Positions 53,872 to 62,531 of a stretch of 64,000 nucleotides of DNA are shown here, one piece after another. The notes beneath the pieces are model-generated. The model ran no database searches, was not told the origin of the DNA, and saw only the letters and a list, made by a program, of their open reading frames with translations. The DNA is from Taibaiella helva. Lineage in GTDB: Bacteria > Bacteroidota > Bacteroidia > Chitinophagales > Chitinophagaceae. Both the position numbers and the translations under genes were made by a program. Positions within the stretch are counted from its first letter, which is position 1, and the number at the start of each line of letters is the position of its first letter. The stretch covers positions 62,001 to 126,000 of the forward strand of contig NZ_QUZZ01000012.1 of NCBI RefSeq assembly GCF_003545695.1, in the 5' to 3' direction.

Positions 53872-54948
53872 TTAGAATTGCTCATACAGCGCTCTCAGCC
53901 TTTCTTTGGGCATCTGCTCTTTCCAGTTCTTGCCCAGCGCATTTTCCCAAAGCGGCGGCAAGCCGTAGGATACATCGATCATCTTATCGAAATCAGCGTC
54001 GGAAAGCCCTTTGGTAATGCCTTGCGGAATTTCGATGTTATGCAGGGCCACCATCTTTTTGAATTTTTCCACGCCTTCCGGATAGAATTCCCCCAGTTTA
54101 TCGAATACAATACAGTTGCCGATACCATGCTTGGTACCCAACAGGTACGACAAGCCATAGCTTACCGCATGCGCCACACCCACCTGCGAATAGGCAATGC
54201 TCATGCCTCCCGCATAAGAAGCCATCATCAGCTTCTCGTCGGAAGTCTCGTCCCAGTCGGAGCGATGCAGGAAGATCTCTTCGCAGAGGTCCTGCGCCTT
54301 TTCGCCATAAGCTTTGCTGAAAGCGTTGAGGTAAGTACCTGTAAGTGATTCCACGCAATGGATAAAGCAATCCATGGCCGTATAGAACCTCTGGTTGACG
54401 GGGACGGTCTTCAGCAGGTCGGGATCCAGCACTATCTGGTCGAAAGGGGTATAATCGGAGTTCATGCCCAGCTTGCGTACGGGACCGGTCAGCACCGTGG
54501 TGCGGCTTACTTCGGCGCCTGTACCCGATATGGTAGGGATACCGGCTTTGTACACACCGGGCAGCTTTACCAGGTCCCAGCCCTGGTAGTCGGCCGATGA
54601 ACCGGGATTGGTCATCATCAGGGATACCGCTTTGGTCATATCCATCACACTGCCGCCGCCGATACCGACAATACCGCTTACCGTGCCGAATTCAGCTTTC
54701 AGGGCATCTTTCAGGGCATCGACATAAGTGGTTTTAGGCTCGTGCGTCACATCGATCAGCACCACTTTGTCTTTACCCCGCAGCGGCAGGCGCGACAGGA
54801 AGGCATTGTTGCCGGCAAAGAATTGGTCTACAAAAAAGATCATCGGCGCATCGCCTTTGCGTTGTGGCGCCAGTATTTCATCCAGCTGGTTGAGTGAACC
54901 GCGGCCATAGACCACGTAATCCACCATTTTGAAATTTCTGAAAGACAT
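53872..54948 (-). CDS. kdnB: 3-deoxy-alpha-D-manno-octulosonate 8-oxidase (iron-containing alcohol dehydrogenase)
   Basis: A 358-residue group III iron-dependent alcohol dehydrogenase. The whole length follows my memory of Shewanella KdnB, which oxidises C8 of Kdo so that KdnA can aminate it to 8-amino-Kdo for lipopolysaccharide. Matching blocks: MSFRNFK at the start, GIGGGSVMDMTKAVSLM, YQGWDLVK, GIPTISGTGAEVSRT, MDCFIHCVESLTGTYLNAFSKA and GVAHAVSYGLSYLLGTKHGIGN with His ligands. kdsB lies just upstream on the same strand, which supports the assignment. The aminotransferase kdnA is not in the window. Confidence 0.88.
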   Translation of the reverse strand: MSFRNFKMVDYVVYGRGSLNQLDEILAPQRKGDAPMIFFVDQFFAGNNAFLSRLPLRGKDKVVLIDVTHEPKTTYVDALKDALKAEFGTVSGIVGIGGGSVMDMTKAVSLMMTNPGSSADYQGWDLVKLPGVYKAGIPTISGTGAEVSRTTVLTGPVRKLGMNSDYTPFDQIVLDPDLLKTVPVNQRFYTAMDCFIHCVESLTGTYLNAFSKAYGEKAQDLCEEIFLHRSDWDETSDEKLMMASYAGGMSIAYSQVGVAHAVSYGLSYLLGTKHGIGNCIVFDKLGEFYPEGVEKFKKMVALHNIEIPQGITKGLSDADFDKMIDVSYGLPPLWENALGKNWKEQMPKERLRALYEQF

Positions 54949-54952
54949 TATG

Positions 54953-55045
54953 AGAGGTTAGATATTAGACGTTAGCTATTAGAGGTTAGATATTAGAGGT
55001 TGGTATTGGGTATTAGGTATTGGGTATTGAGTATTGAGTATTTGG
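54953..55045. repeat. AT-rich short direct-repeat tract between kdsB and kdnB
   Basis: Degenerate repeats of an AGAGGTTAGATATTAGA unit (near 54953 and 54981) run into repeats of TATTGGGTATTAGG / TATTGAG. The tract is out of character with the surrounding composition and is transcribed between two same-pathway genes. Units vary from about 8 to 17 nt. Confidence 0.7.
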
Positions 55046-55056
55046 ATTTTGGAATT

Positions 55057-55797
55057 TTACCCCTTGTTCTGCAAATACTGTTCCGCTTTGACCAGGTCTT
55101 CCGGCGTATCGATCTCAACGCCCATGTATTCCGTCACCACCATCTTCATACGGATGCCGTTTTCCAGGTAACGGAGGCATTCGATCTTTTCGGCAGCTTC
55201 CAGGGGGCTTACCGGCAATTGCGTAAAGTCGATCAGCGTCTGGCGGCGAAACGCATAGATCCCGATGTGCTCGTAATAGATGGGGTTGGTCTGTTTGTCG
55301 CGATGATATGGGATAGGCGAACGGGAAAAGAATAAAGCGTTGCCTTGAAGATCGACCGCCACCTTTACATAGTTGGGATCGGCTATGGAAGCGGGATCGC
55401 TGAGCATCTGCATCAGCGAAGCCACCTGCACCGGTGCGCCGGCATCACCTTCAAACACACCGAGCAATTTCTCCATCGGCTCCTTGCTCGTAAAAGGTTC
55501 ATCGCCCTGCACATTTACAATGATCTCCGCGTCCGGAAAGGCTTTCAACGCTTCGGCGATACGATCGGTGCCGCATTCATGCTCCTTACGGCTCATCACC
55601 GCCTTGCCGCCATTGCCTGTAATTTCTTTATAAATGATATCGCTGTCACAGACAACGGCCACATCGTCAAACAAGCCGGTTTGTACAGTGGAACGGTATG
55701 TGGACAAAATTACGGTCTGGTCGCCCAGCTTTTGCATCAGTTTTCCGGGGAACCGGGTGGCCGCGTAACGGGCCGGTATCAATGCTATTTTCTTCAA
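55057..55797 (-). CDS. kdsB: 3-deoxy-manno-octulosonate cytidylyltransferase
   Basis: A 246-residue CMP-Kdo synthetase that activates Kdo (or 8-amino-Kdo) for lipid A attachment. Diagnostic sequences: KKIALIPARYAATRFPGKLM at the N-terminus (nucleotide-binding), CDSDIIY, VNVQGDEPF (metal-binding Asp region) and HIGIYAFRRQTL, then the GVEIDTPEDLVKAE end. The start codon is TTG (complement of 55795-55797); homology begins exactly there and no ATG is placed better. It is read into kdnB after the repeat tract, consistent with a Kdo-modification operon. Confidence 0.96.
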   Translation of the reverse strand: MKKIALIPARYAATRFPGKLMQKLGDQTVILSTYRSTVQTGLFDDVAVVCDSDIIYKEITGNGGKAVMSRKEHECGTDRIAEALKAFPDAEIIVNVQGDEPFTSKEPMEKLLGVFEGDAGAPVQVASLMQMLSDPASIADPNYVKVAVDLQGNALFFSRSPIPYHRDKQTNPIYYEHIGIYAFRRQTLIDFTQLPVSPLEAAEKIECLRYLENGIRMKMVVTEYMGVEIDTPEDLVKAEQYLQNKG

Positions 55798-55912
55798 GGG
55801 GAATCTTTTAAGGCCTTTATCGTTATGAATGAGCGATCAGCAAACCGGGCCGCTTGGAAGCGGCCCGGTTCCAACGCAAAGGTCGTAAAACTTTACATTG
55901 ATTTAATGGGTG

Positions 55913-58069
55913 TCACTTGGTGAGCTTCATTTCTTTCAGCAGCCAGCCGGCGTTACCGTACTTTTCTATGATGAACAGCACGTAACGCATATCCACCGCT
56001 ACATTGCGGCATACAGCCGGATCATAATACAGGTCGCTCATGGTGCCCTGCCAGATACGGTCGAAGTTAATGCCGATCAGCTCTCCTTTGGCGTTCAGCA
56101 CAGGGCTGCCCGAGTTGCCACCGCTGGTATGGTTGCTGGCGATGAAGTTAACGGGAACGGTGCCGTTCACCGCCCATCTGCCATAATTTTTAGCCTGATA
56201 GAGATTTCGCAGTTCCTGGGGGATATCGAATTCGGCCACCGAAGCATTATGCCTGGGGATCAGGTCGTCCAGCGTAGTCTGGTAAATATTGCTGCCGGGA
56301 ATATCTACACGTTCCACCTGCCCGTAAGTGAGCCTTAAGGTCTGGTTGGCATCGGGCCAGTAAGCCTTACCGCTGTTGAGGTATTCCATCTGGCGTTTCA
56401 TATACAGGCGGTTAAGCGGTGCGATCCGCTCGTTGTAGCGCCGCAGCACGGGATCGATCTTTTCCTTCTGGAAAGCGGTAACCGCCTCATAGATCTGGAA
56501 AGCCGGGTCCTGCCTGATCAGCATAGTATCACCACGCCTGGCGTTGTCGAGCAGCTCATTCATGCGTTCCTGGCTTACGACGATGCTGTTGCTGAACACA
56601 TTGTTACCCCAGGACACAGTGTTGTTGCCGGAATGATACATCAGGGCTTTCATCCGGGGCGCCACTACCTGCTCGCCTTGCTTCAGGTACAGCGGCACCA
56701 GCGCGTCAAACACCTTGTGGTCGGTGGACGCATCATAATTCTTATAGAATTCGTCCATTACCCTTCTGATCTGCTGCAGGCTGTCGCTGAGCACATCGGC
56801 GGGAAGCGCGGAGCGATAAAGGGCCAGCACCCTGGCCAGCTGGGCCGATTGCTGTACCGCTTCCACACCCAGCACAGTCTCTTGGGTATACTCCGAAGCG
56901 ATGAGCGCGTTGTCGCTGCCACTCACCGTTACCTGGATCAGCGGCAGCAGCATGCGGTCGCCGGGATTGTCCTTATTGCCTGCGGCAGCTTCTTCAAACA
57001 ACCGCTCATAACGCAGCTTTTTGCCCACCACATCATTATTGCTGAGTCCTAGCACCTCGCCTTTCCATTTCTTATACCCATTGCTGAGCCGGGATTGCTT
57101 GGCGGCATACTTCAGAAAAATAGCGGGATTGCTGCGCATGGCTTCGTCGAGCACACCCAGGCGCTTTTCCCGGGCTTCGATACGGATCGGATCGGAAATA
57201 TACTGGATCTGGTTCAGCTGGTAGGAGCTAAGGTATTCCTGTGTCTGAAAAGGAAAGCCGTAGACCATGGTGAAATCACCTTCCTTATAGCCGGAAGTAT
57301 TGATAGGGAAAAAGACCTTGGGCTTGTAAGGTATATTGGCCACGCTGTAAGGCGCCGGCTTATTGTCTTTACCGGCATACACGCGGAACACAGCGAAGTC
57401 GCCTGTCTGGCGCGGCCACATCCAGTTGTCGGTATCGGCGCCGAATTTGCCGATTCCATTGGGAGGAAAAGCCACCAGGCGCACATCGCTGAACACCTCG
57501 CTCAGCACGATCTGATATTGATTACCACTGTAAAAGGATTTTACCTCCGCCTTAAGCTGGCTCAGGTTGTGATAGGCCTTTTCCAGCTCCGATATGCGGC
57601 TTTTAATGCGGCTGCTGCGAAGCGCTTCGGGCATGGTATCGGTGAGGCCCTTTAGCACGTACTCCGTAACATCTTCTGTCTTTTTCACGATGCTGACGGT
57701 GAGGCCGGGACAAGGCAGCTCAGCCTCGCGGCTCGCAGCCCAGAAACCATCGACCAGGAAATTCCGGTCGCCGGTGCTCAGCGACTGAGCGGCACCATAG
57801 GCGCAATGATGATTGGTAAACAGCAGGCCACTGGCCGATACCAGCTCGCCGGTACAGCCTTTGCCAAAAAGCACGACAGCATTGTTGAGCCCCGTACCGC
57901 TGTCATTATACAGCCGCTCCACCGGGATCTTCATCCCCAACTTCTGCATATCCGATTCCTGTCTTTTCAGCTGGGTGGGCTGCCACATACCATCCTTAGC
58001 CAGGACGGTGGTTGCAGATAGCGCCACAGCCGCAATCATTAAAACAACCTTTTGGTGTTTTCGTTTCAT
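55913..58069 (-). CDS. S46-family dipeptidyl peptidase, DPP11-type (Asp/Glu-specific)
   Basis: A 718-residue exported exopeptidase that removes dipeptides from the N-termini of peptides. The signal peptide MKRKHQKVVLMIAAVALSATTVLA supports the ATG at 58069 (another ATG at 58072; the longest frame opens with TTG). The catalytic His lies in LLFTNHHCAYGAAQSLS, and the serine in GGNSGSPVLNAKGELIG. Eighteen residues after that Ser is an Arg (INFDRIWQGTMSD), the position that is Arg in DPP11 and Gly in DPP7, so cleavage after Asp/Glu at P1 is predicted. It works in the periplasm or on the outer membrane, complementing the two T9SS endopeptidases. Confidence 0.9.
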   Translation of the reverse strand: MKRKHQKVVLMIAAVALSATTVLAKDGMWQPTQLKRQESDMQKLGMKIPVERLYNDSGTGLNNAVVLFGKGCTGELVSASGLLFTNHHCAYGAAQSLSTGDRNFLVDGFWAASREAELPCPGLTVSIVKKTEDVTEYVLKGLTDTMPEALRSSRIKSRISELEKAYHNLSQLKAEVKSFYSGNQYQIVLSEVFSDVRLVAFPPNGIGKFGADTDNWMWPRQTGDFAVFRVYAGKDNKPAPYSVANIPYKPKVFFPINTSGYKEGDFTMVYGFPFQTQEYLSSYQLNQIQYISDPIRIEAREKRLGVLDEAMRSNPAIFLKYAAKQSRLSNGYKKWKGEVLGLSNNDVVGKKLRYERLFEEAAAGNKDNPGDRMLLPLIQVTVSGSDNALIASEYTQETVLGVEAVQQSAQLARVLALYRSALPADVLSDSLQQIRRVMDEFYKNYDASTDHKVFDALVPLYLKQGEQVVAPRMKALMYHSGNNTVSWGNNVFSNSIVVSQERMNELLDNARRGDTMLIRQDPAFQIYEAVTAFQKEKIDPVLRRYNERIAPLNRLYMKRQMEYLNSGKAYWPDANQTLRLTYGQVERVDIPGSNIYQTTLDDLIPRHNASVAEFDIPQELRNLYQAKNYGRWAVNGTVPVNFIASNHTSGGNSGSPVLNAKGELIGINFDRIWQGTMSDLYYDPAVCRNVAVDMRYVLFIIEKYGNAGWLLKEMKLTK

Positions 58070-58222
58070 CATGATTCCTAATATTTTGGAAATAAAATTA
58101 ATAATTGTTTGCAAAAGTCTCCAATAAACTTATTACATTAGCCAAACTTTTCGTGAAGGGTGCCTGGTGCTTGAAAACCATATTTAATTCGTGTACTTTA
58201 TTTCGATTTCATAAACTCCGGT

Positions 58223-60241
58223 ATGAGCAAAAGATTACTTTTACTTGCTTCGTCATTATTGTTTTTATTGGTTTCCCTGGGGAAAGTGCAGGCACAGACC
58301 GACCCCAATCTTTTCAAGTTGCCGGATACGGTTTGTAACGGGCATGAAATAGTACCTTTTAACATTATTCAGACCGCGAGCAATTATTTCTGGACTTTCT
58401 GTCCGCCTGATCTCTCCGGTACACCCACCGGCAACAATATTGGCCCGGTGTTGTCCATGAACAATACAAAAGGCATTATTGTAGCGGAAGACGACAGCGC
58501 AAACTATACTTTTCATATCAATGCCGCCTCTGGTGTGGTGCGCATGAAGTATGCCGAAGGATTGAACGGTACCCCGTCGATGATTACCGGCATCAATAAC
58601 AACCTGGCCAATCCCGGCGGCCTGTACCTGGCCAATAACGGCAGGTGGCATCTCTTTGTGGTAGCCGGCACCGACAGCAGCAATTCAAGGCTGGTCCGTT
58701 ACGATTTTAATGAGAACGGTTTGAAATCCATGCCTACAGAAGTGAACCTGGGCGGCCTGGGCGGCGGCCTCAATGGCCCGAAGCATTTATTTATGGCCAA
58801 GCAGGGCGATAACTGGTTCGCATTTACCTTTACCAAAAAGGATGAGCTGATCCGCCTGGCCTTCGGCAATGACCTGGCCAATACCCCCACCCTCGAAAAC
58901 CTGGGAAATATCGACGGCCATTTCGCCAATGTTACTGCTGTGACCGGCCTTGTCGAGCTGGACAACTGGCACCTGCTGATCACCAACCGCACTACCAATA
59001 GCGTCAACCGCATTTCCTTCGGTAACTCGCTGACCAATACGCCCTTCGTAGTCGATCTCGGCAACATGGGCAATCGTATCAATGCTCCCGTAGGTATCGC
59101 TGTAACCCGTGATTGCAATGCTTATTATGCGTTCGTGGTTAACTACGGCACCGCCAGCCTGGTGACGCTGAAGTGGGATGATGTGTCGATTGCCAACCCG
59201 CCCACAGCCGTCAACCACGGCAACGTTTCCGGATTTGCCCAGCCGCTGTGCATGACCGGTGTTGCCCGCGACAATGGAGCGCTCTACCTGCTATCGACCA
59301 ATGCCGACAACTCCGTGAGCAAGGTGATCTTCAATTCCTGCAACATCGCTACCCCCGCTTACTCCGACCTCCGCCTGCCGCCGTCCTTCAAAATCGCAGA
59401 GCCAGGTCTGCATACCGTATTCCTAACCATTGATGAAGGCTTGCCTACCGTGCGCACCGACTGCGAGCAGGTTTATGTCTATGCACATCCGCCACTGACC
59501 ATCAGCCGCGACACCATGATCTGCCAGGGCGATACCGTACAGCTATCTGCGCTTTCTTTCGGAGCGGACAGCTTCAAATGGGCGCCTGATTACCGTATAG
59601 ATACCCTGTCCGGCCAGTTTGTAAAAGTGAACCCGGTAATGACCACCGAATACACGGTAACTACTTACTATGATTTTAACTGTATTGTAAAGAATCCTAT
59701 AAATGTAAAGGTGAGCAAAATCGTTGCCGACGCCGGTCCCGATCGCACGATAGGCGACGGCTCCAGCACCATACTCGGCGGCTCCGGTACGACCATAGGC
59801 ACCCAATACACTTATGAATGGACACCGGATATCGGGTTTACCGGATCGCGCTTCAACCCGGTAACGACAGCAAGACCGCCTTATGACATTACTTATTACC
59901 TGAACATCACGAATACCGACGGCTGCAAAGCCATTGATTCGGTACAGGTGACAATGCCCTGCGACGATATTCACCTGCCTAATGCCTTCAAACCCGCCAG
60001 CAGCTACGGCACTGGCAGGTTCGGGCTGCTCAACCAGCAATTTGTGAAGATCAACTACTTCAAGATATATGACCGCTGGGGTAAAGAAGTATTTACCACT
60101 ACAGATGCGCAGGGCAAATGGGACGGTACTGTAGACGGAAAAGAAGCTCCCCTGGGCGTGTATGTATGGGAGGTAGACGCCGTTTGCGCCAATACCCAGG
60201 AACGCTACCGAAGATCGGGAACGGTAACGCTGATAAGATAA
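58223..60241 (+). CDS. Secreted propeller-like protein with T9SS type B C-terminal domain
   Basis: A 672-residue exported protein. After the signal peptide (ends LGKVQAQ), residues about 90-390 hold at least four similar blade-like repeats (RLVRYDFNENG, LIRLAFGNDLANTPTLENLGNI, SVNRISFGNSLTNTPFVVDLGNM, LVTLKWDDVSIANPPTAVNHGN), suggesting a beta-propeller. PKD/Ig-like modules with NxYxV strands follow, then the gliding-motility-associated C-terminal domain starting near HLPNAFKPASSYGTG, with YFKIYDRWGKEVFTT and LGVYVWEVDAVC. Export by T9SS and surface attachment are expected. The specific role is unknown. Confidence 0.88.
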   Translation: MSKRLLLLASSLLFLLVSLGKVQAQTDPNLFKLPDTVCNGHEIVPFNIIQTASNYFWTFCPPDLSGTPTGNNIGPVLSMNNTKGIIVAEDDSANYTFHINAASGVVRMKYAEGLNGTPSMITGINNNLANPGGLYLANNGRWHLFVVAGTDSSNSRLVRYDFNENGLKSMPTEVNLGGLGGGLNGPKHLFMAKQGDNWFAFTFTKKDELIRLAFGNDLANTPTLENLGNIDGHFANVTAVTGLVELDNWHLLITNRTTNSVNRISFGNSLTNTPFVVDLGNMGNRINAPVGIAVTRDCNAYYAFVVNYGTASLVTLKWDDVSIANPPTAVNHGNVSGFAQPLCMTGVARDNGALYLLSTNADNSVSKVIFNSCNIATPAYSDLRLPPSFKIAEPGLHTVFLTIDEGLPTVRTDCEQVYVYAHPPLTISRDTMICQGDTVQLSALSFGADSFKWAPDYRIDTLSGQFVKVNPVMTTEYTVTTYYDFNCIVKNPINVKVSKIVADAGPDRTIGDGSSTILGGSGTTIGTQYTYEWTPDIGFTGSRFNPVTTARPPYDITYYLNITNTDGCKAIDSVQVTMPCDDIHLPNAFKPASSYGTGRFGLLNQQFVKINYFKIYDRWGKEVFTTTDAQGKWDGTVDGKEAPLGVYVWEVDAVCANTQERYRRSGTVTLIR

Positions 60242-60255
60242 CTCATCCGTTTATT

Positions 60256-60302
60256 AGCAATACGAAGAAGCCCGGTCGATGACCGGGCTTCTTCGTATTG
60301 CT
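60256..60302 (+). terminator. 22-bp perfect inverted repeat after the propeller gene
   Basis: An uninterrupted 22-bp stem with a 3-nt GAT loop, beginning 15 nt after the stop codon. There is no T-run, so it may be a processing or stability hairpin rather than an intrinsic terminator. Confidence 0.7.
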
Positions 60303-60509
60303 GCCGATACCGGTAATCAACCCGCCAACAATGGCCAAACCCCGAATTGCCTACATTATGCAATTATAACATTGCTCTTTAAATTCATTTCGCAGATAAC
60401 AAATACAAGTACTACCAAGTGTTAAAAAATAAATATTTTTAGCATGCGAATTATTTTTGGATTACTTTGATGTATATTTTATTACCAAACGTCCTTAAAT
60501 GTATTTTCT

Positions 60510-62306
60510 ATGAGAAAAGTATTCATGACACTTTCCTTGCTTGCGTTCGCAAAAATGTCGGGCGCACAGATCAGCGAAGGCGGCCTTCCGCTAAGACTGG
60601 TATCAGATGAAGCGCAAAGGCTGACACAGCCGGTGACACCGGTGTATTACAAAGCACCGGATCTGCAGACTTTTCTGTCAGAAGACAAAGAATTATCGCT
60701 ACGCGATCCTGCACCCTATCGCTGTGGAAAACGGATCCCGGTAGATATTTCCTTCCCCGGGTCCGGCACATTGATTACCTTATCTGACGGCCGCAGGATA
60801 TGGCGCGCACAAATAGATGCCGGCAAGGTACCCGGACTCCTATTCTACTACGATCGTTTTTCTCTCCCCCAAGGCGTAAAGTACTTCCTGACCAATGCCA
60901 ATAACAGGCAGATACTGGGAGCTTATACCGAGGCCAATAATGCCCGGGAGGGTTTGTTCGCCACCCAGGAAGTTCAGGGAGGCGTGGTAAACTTTGAACT
61001 GGATATTGACAAGGGTGTTGTACTTGAAGCCATCCAATGGCATATCAATGAAGCTGCGGTAATGTTCCGCGCTGTCGATTATTTAGCGCAATACGCGGAA
61101 GACTATGTGCTTACCGCAGATTGGCTGCAGGGCTCCTCTTCGGTATGTCAGATCAATGCGATCTGTCCGCAGGGAAGCAACTATCCCAACCAGCGTAAAG
61201 CGACAGCCCGTATTATTTCCCCATTAGATAACAGCTATGTTGGATTATGTACCGGTACCCTGGTAAACAATACCAGCGCCGATTGCCAGCCCTATTTCCT
61301 CACGGCTTCTCATTGTGAGAGCAGTAACAGCACTGCCAACAGCACTTTTGCCCAATGTATATTCTATTTCAATTTTGAAACACCCGATTGCGCCGGTACG
61401 GGTAATGCACCCAATACCCAGACCGTGACCGGCGCTACCTTCGTCTCCCGTTCCAGCTTTAACGCCAGCAGCTCGTCGCTTATCGGTGACTTTATGCTGC
61501 TCCGGCTTAACCAAAGCGTACCATCGGCCTATGGCGCATACCTGGCCGGGTGGAACCGCGCAACAACGCTTCCAGCCAGCAATACTACTTATATCGGCTT
61601 CCACCACCCGGCTGGCGACATCAAAAAGCTCTCGAAAGGTACCAGCATCTCCGGCAGCGGCACCTTCAATCAGTTTACTACACCCAACACACACTGGAGG
61701 CTTAACTTTACCGAAGGTGGTATAGAAGGCGGCTCGTCCGGTAGCGGTTTGTTCGATGTTAATGGTCGGCTGGTAGGCGATCTCTCCGGCGCGCCCAATA
61801 TCCAGGCCTGCCCGCAGGGCGTAAATGGAAAGGGCCAACCCAAGTCGATGAATGCAACCAGCATCGTGTACAGCAAATTTTCCCGCAACTGGCAATATCC
61901 TGAAGGCAATGGCGCTGCCAACAGGCAGCTGAAACCCTGGCTGGATCCCAATAATACAGGCGCCATCACTACCAATGCCCTGGCTGCGAGCAGTTGCCAG
62001 CAAGGAAAAAACGATGGCGTGACCGGCATCGGCCAGGAGCAGCATACGCTGGAGCAAAGCATAACACTCTACCCCAACCCGGTAGTAAACGGTACTTTGC
62101 GCATAAAAGTTAATCTGCCCCGGGCAGCTGAACTCAACGTGACCGTGTACGACATTACCGGTTCGGCAAAAGCCAGCTACAGGATCGGCAATGCAGGCAA
62201 CGGCGATTACGCCCTTGATATGAAGGGATATGCCAATGGCACTTACCTGGTGAAGATTGGTAGCGATAAGGCCACCATTTCCAGGAAGATCATGGTACAG
62301 CATTGA
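60510..62306 (+). CDS. Secreted lysyl-endopeptidase-like trypsin-fold protease with T9SS type A tail (copy 2)
   Basis: A 598-residue paralog of the 22395-24194 protease, alignable along its whole length: QISEGGLPLRLVS after the signal peptide, LSDGRRIWRAQIDAG in the propeptide, FATQEVQGGVVNFELDID, the catalytic LTASHCESS, an Asp in IGDFMLLRLNQ and the nucleophile GGSSGSGLFD. It ends in a sorting domain (TLYPNPVVNGTLRIKVNL to ISRKIMVQH). Differences: HC context Ala-Ser rather than Ala-Thr, an added Ser/Asn-rich stretch before the Asp, and divergence around the specificity-pocket region after the nucleophile. The two copies are in opposite orientation about 36 kb apart. Confidence 0.9.
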   Translation: MRKVFMTLSLLAFAKMSGAQISEGGLPLRLVSDEAQRLTQPVTPVYYKAPDLQTFLSEDKELSLRDPAPYRCGKRIPVDISFPGSGTLITLSDGRRIWRAQIDAGKVPGLLFYYDRFSLPQGVKYFLTNANNRQILGAYTEANNAREGLFATQEVQGGVVNFELDIDKGVVLEAIQWHINEAAVMFRAVDYLAQYAEDYVLTADWLQGSSSVCQINAICPQGSNYPNQRKATARIISPLDNSYVGLCTGTLVNNTSADCQPYFLTASHCESSNSTANSTFAQCIFYFNFETPDCAGTGNAPNTQTVTGATFVSRSSFNASSSSLIGDFMLLRLNQSVPSAYGAYLAGWNRATTLPASNTTYIGFHHPAGDIKKLSKGTSISGSGTFNQFTTPNTHWRLNFTEGGIEGGSSGSGLFDVNGRLVGDLSGAPNIQACPQGVNGKGQPKSMNATSIVYSKFSRNWQYPEGNGAANRQLKPWLDPNNTGAITTNALAASSCQQGKNDGVTGIGQEQHTLEQSITLYPNPVVNGTLRIKVNLPRAAELNVTVYDITGSAKASYRIGNAGNGDYALDMKGYANGTYLVKIGSDKATISRKIMVQH

Positions 62307-62330
62307 TCCCATAATCCTGGATTTGAATAT

Positions 62331-62375
62331 AAAGTATCGGGGCTATCCTTTGTGGGTTGCCCCGATACTTTTTAA
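62331..62375 (+). terminator. Terminator of protease copy 2
   Basis: A 13-bp stem (AAAGTATCGGGGC / GCCCCGATACTTT) with a 15-nt loop, then TTTAAAA; 24 nt past the stop codon. Confidence 0.8.
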
Positions 62376-62531
62376 AACGGTTGTACTGTCGGAGCTATGT
62401 TCGATGAACTCCATCAATACAGCTCATTAACATAAGATACGGTTACTGTCCAGCAGATCTTCTGCCGGGGCCTCATCGGTCCGGATGATCTACAACAAAC
62501 AGCTCCACTATTCTTCTTAACTTCGTTATCT

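Noticed and set aside
54953-55045. CRISPR array or coding tract
   Set aside because: Units are short, variable and continuous, with no spacers and no open frame of note.
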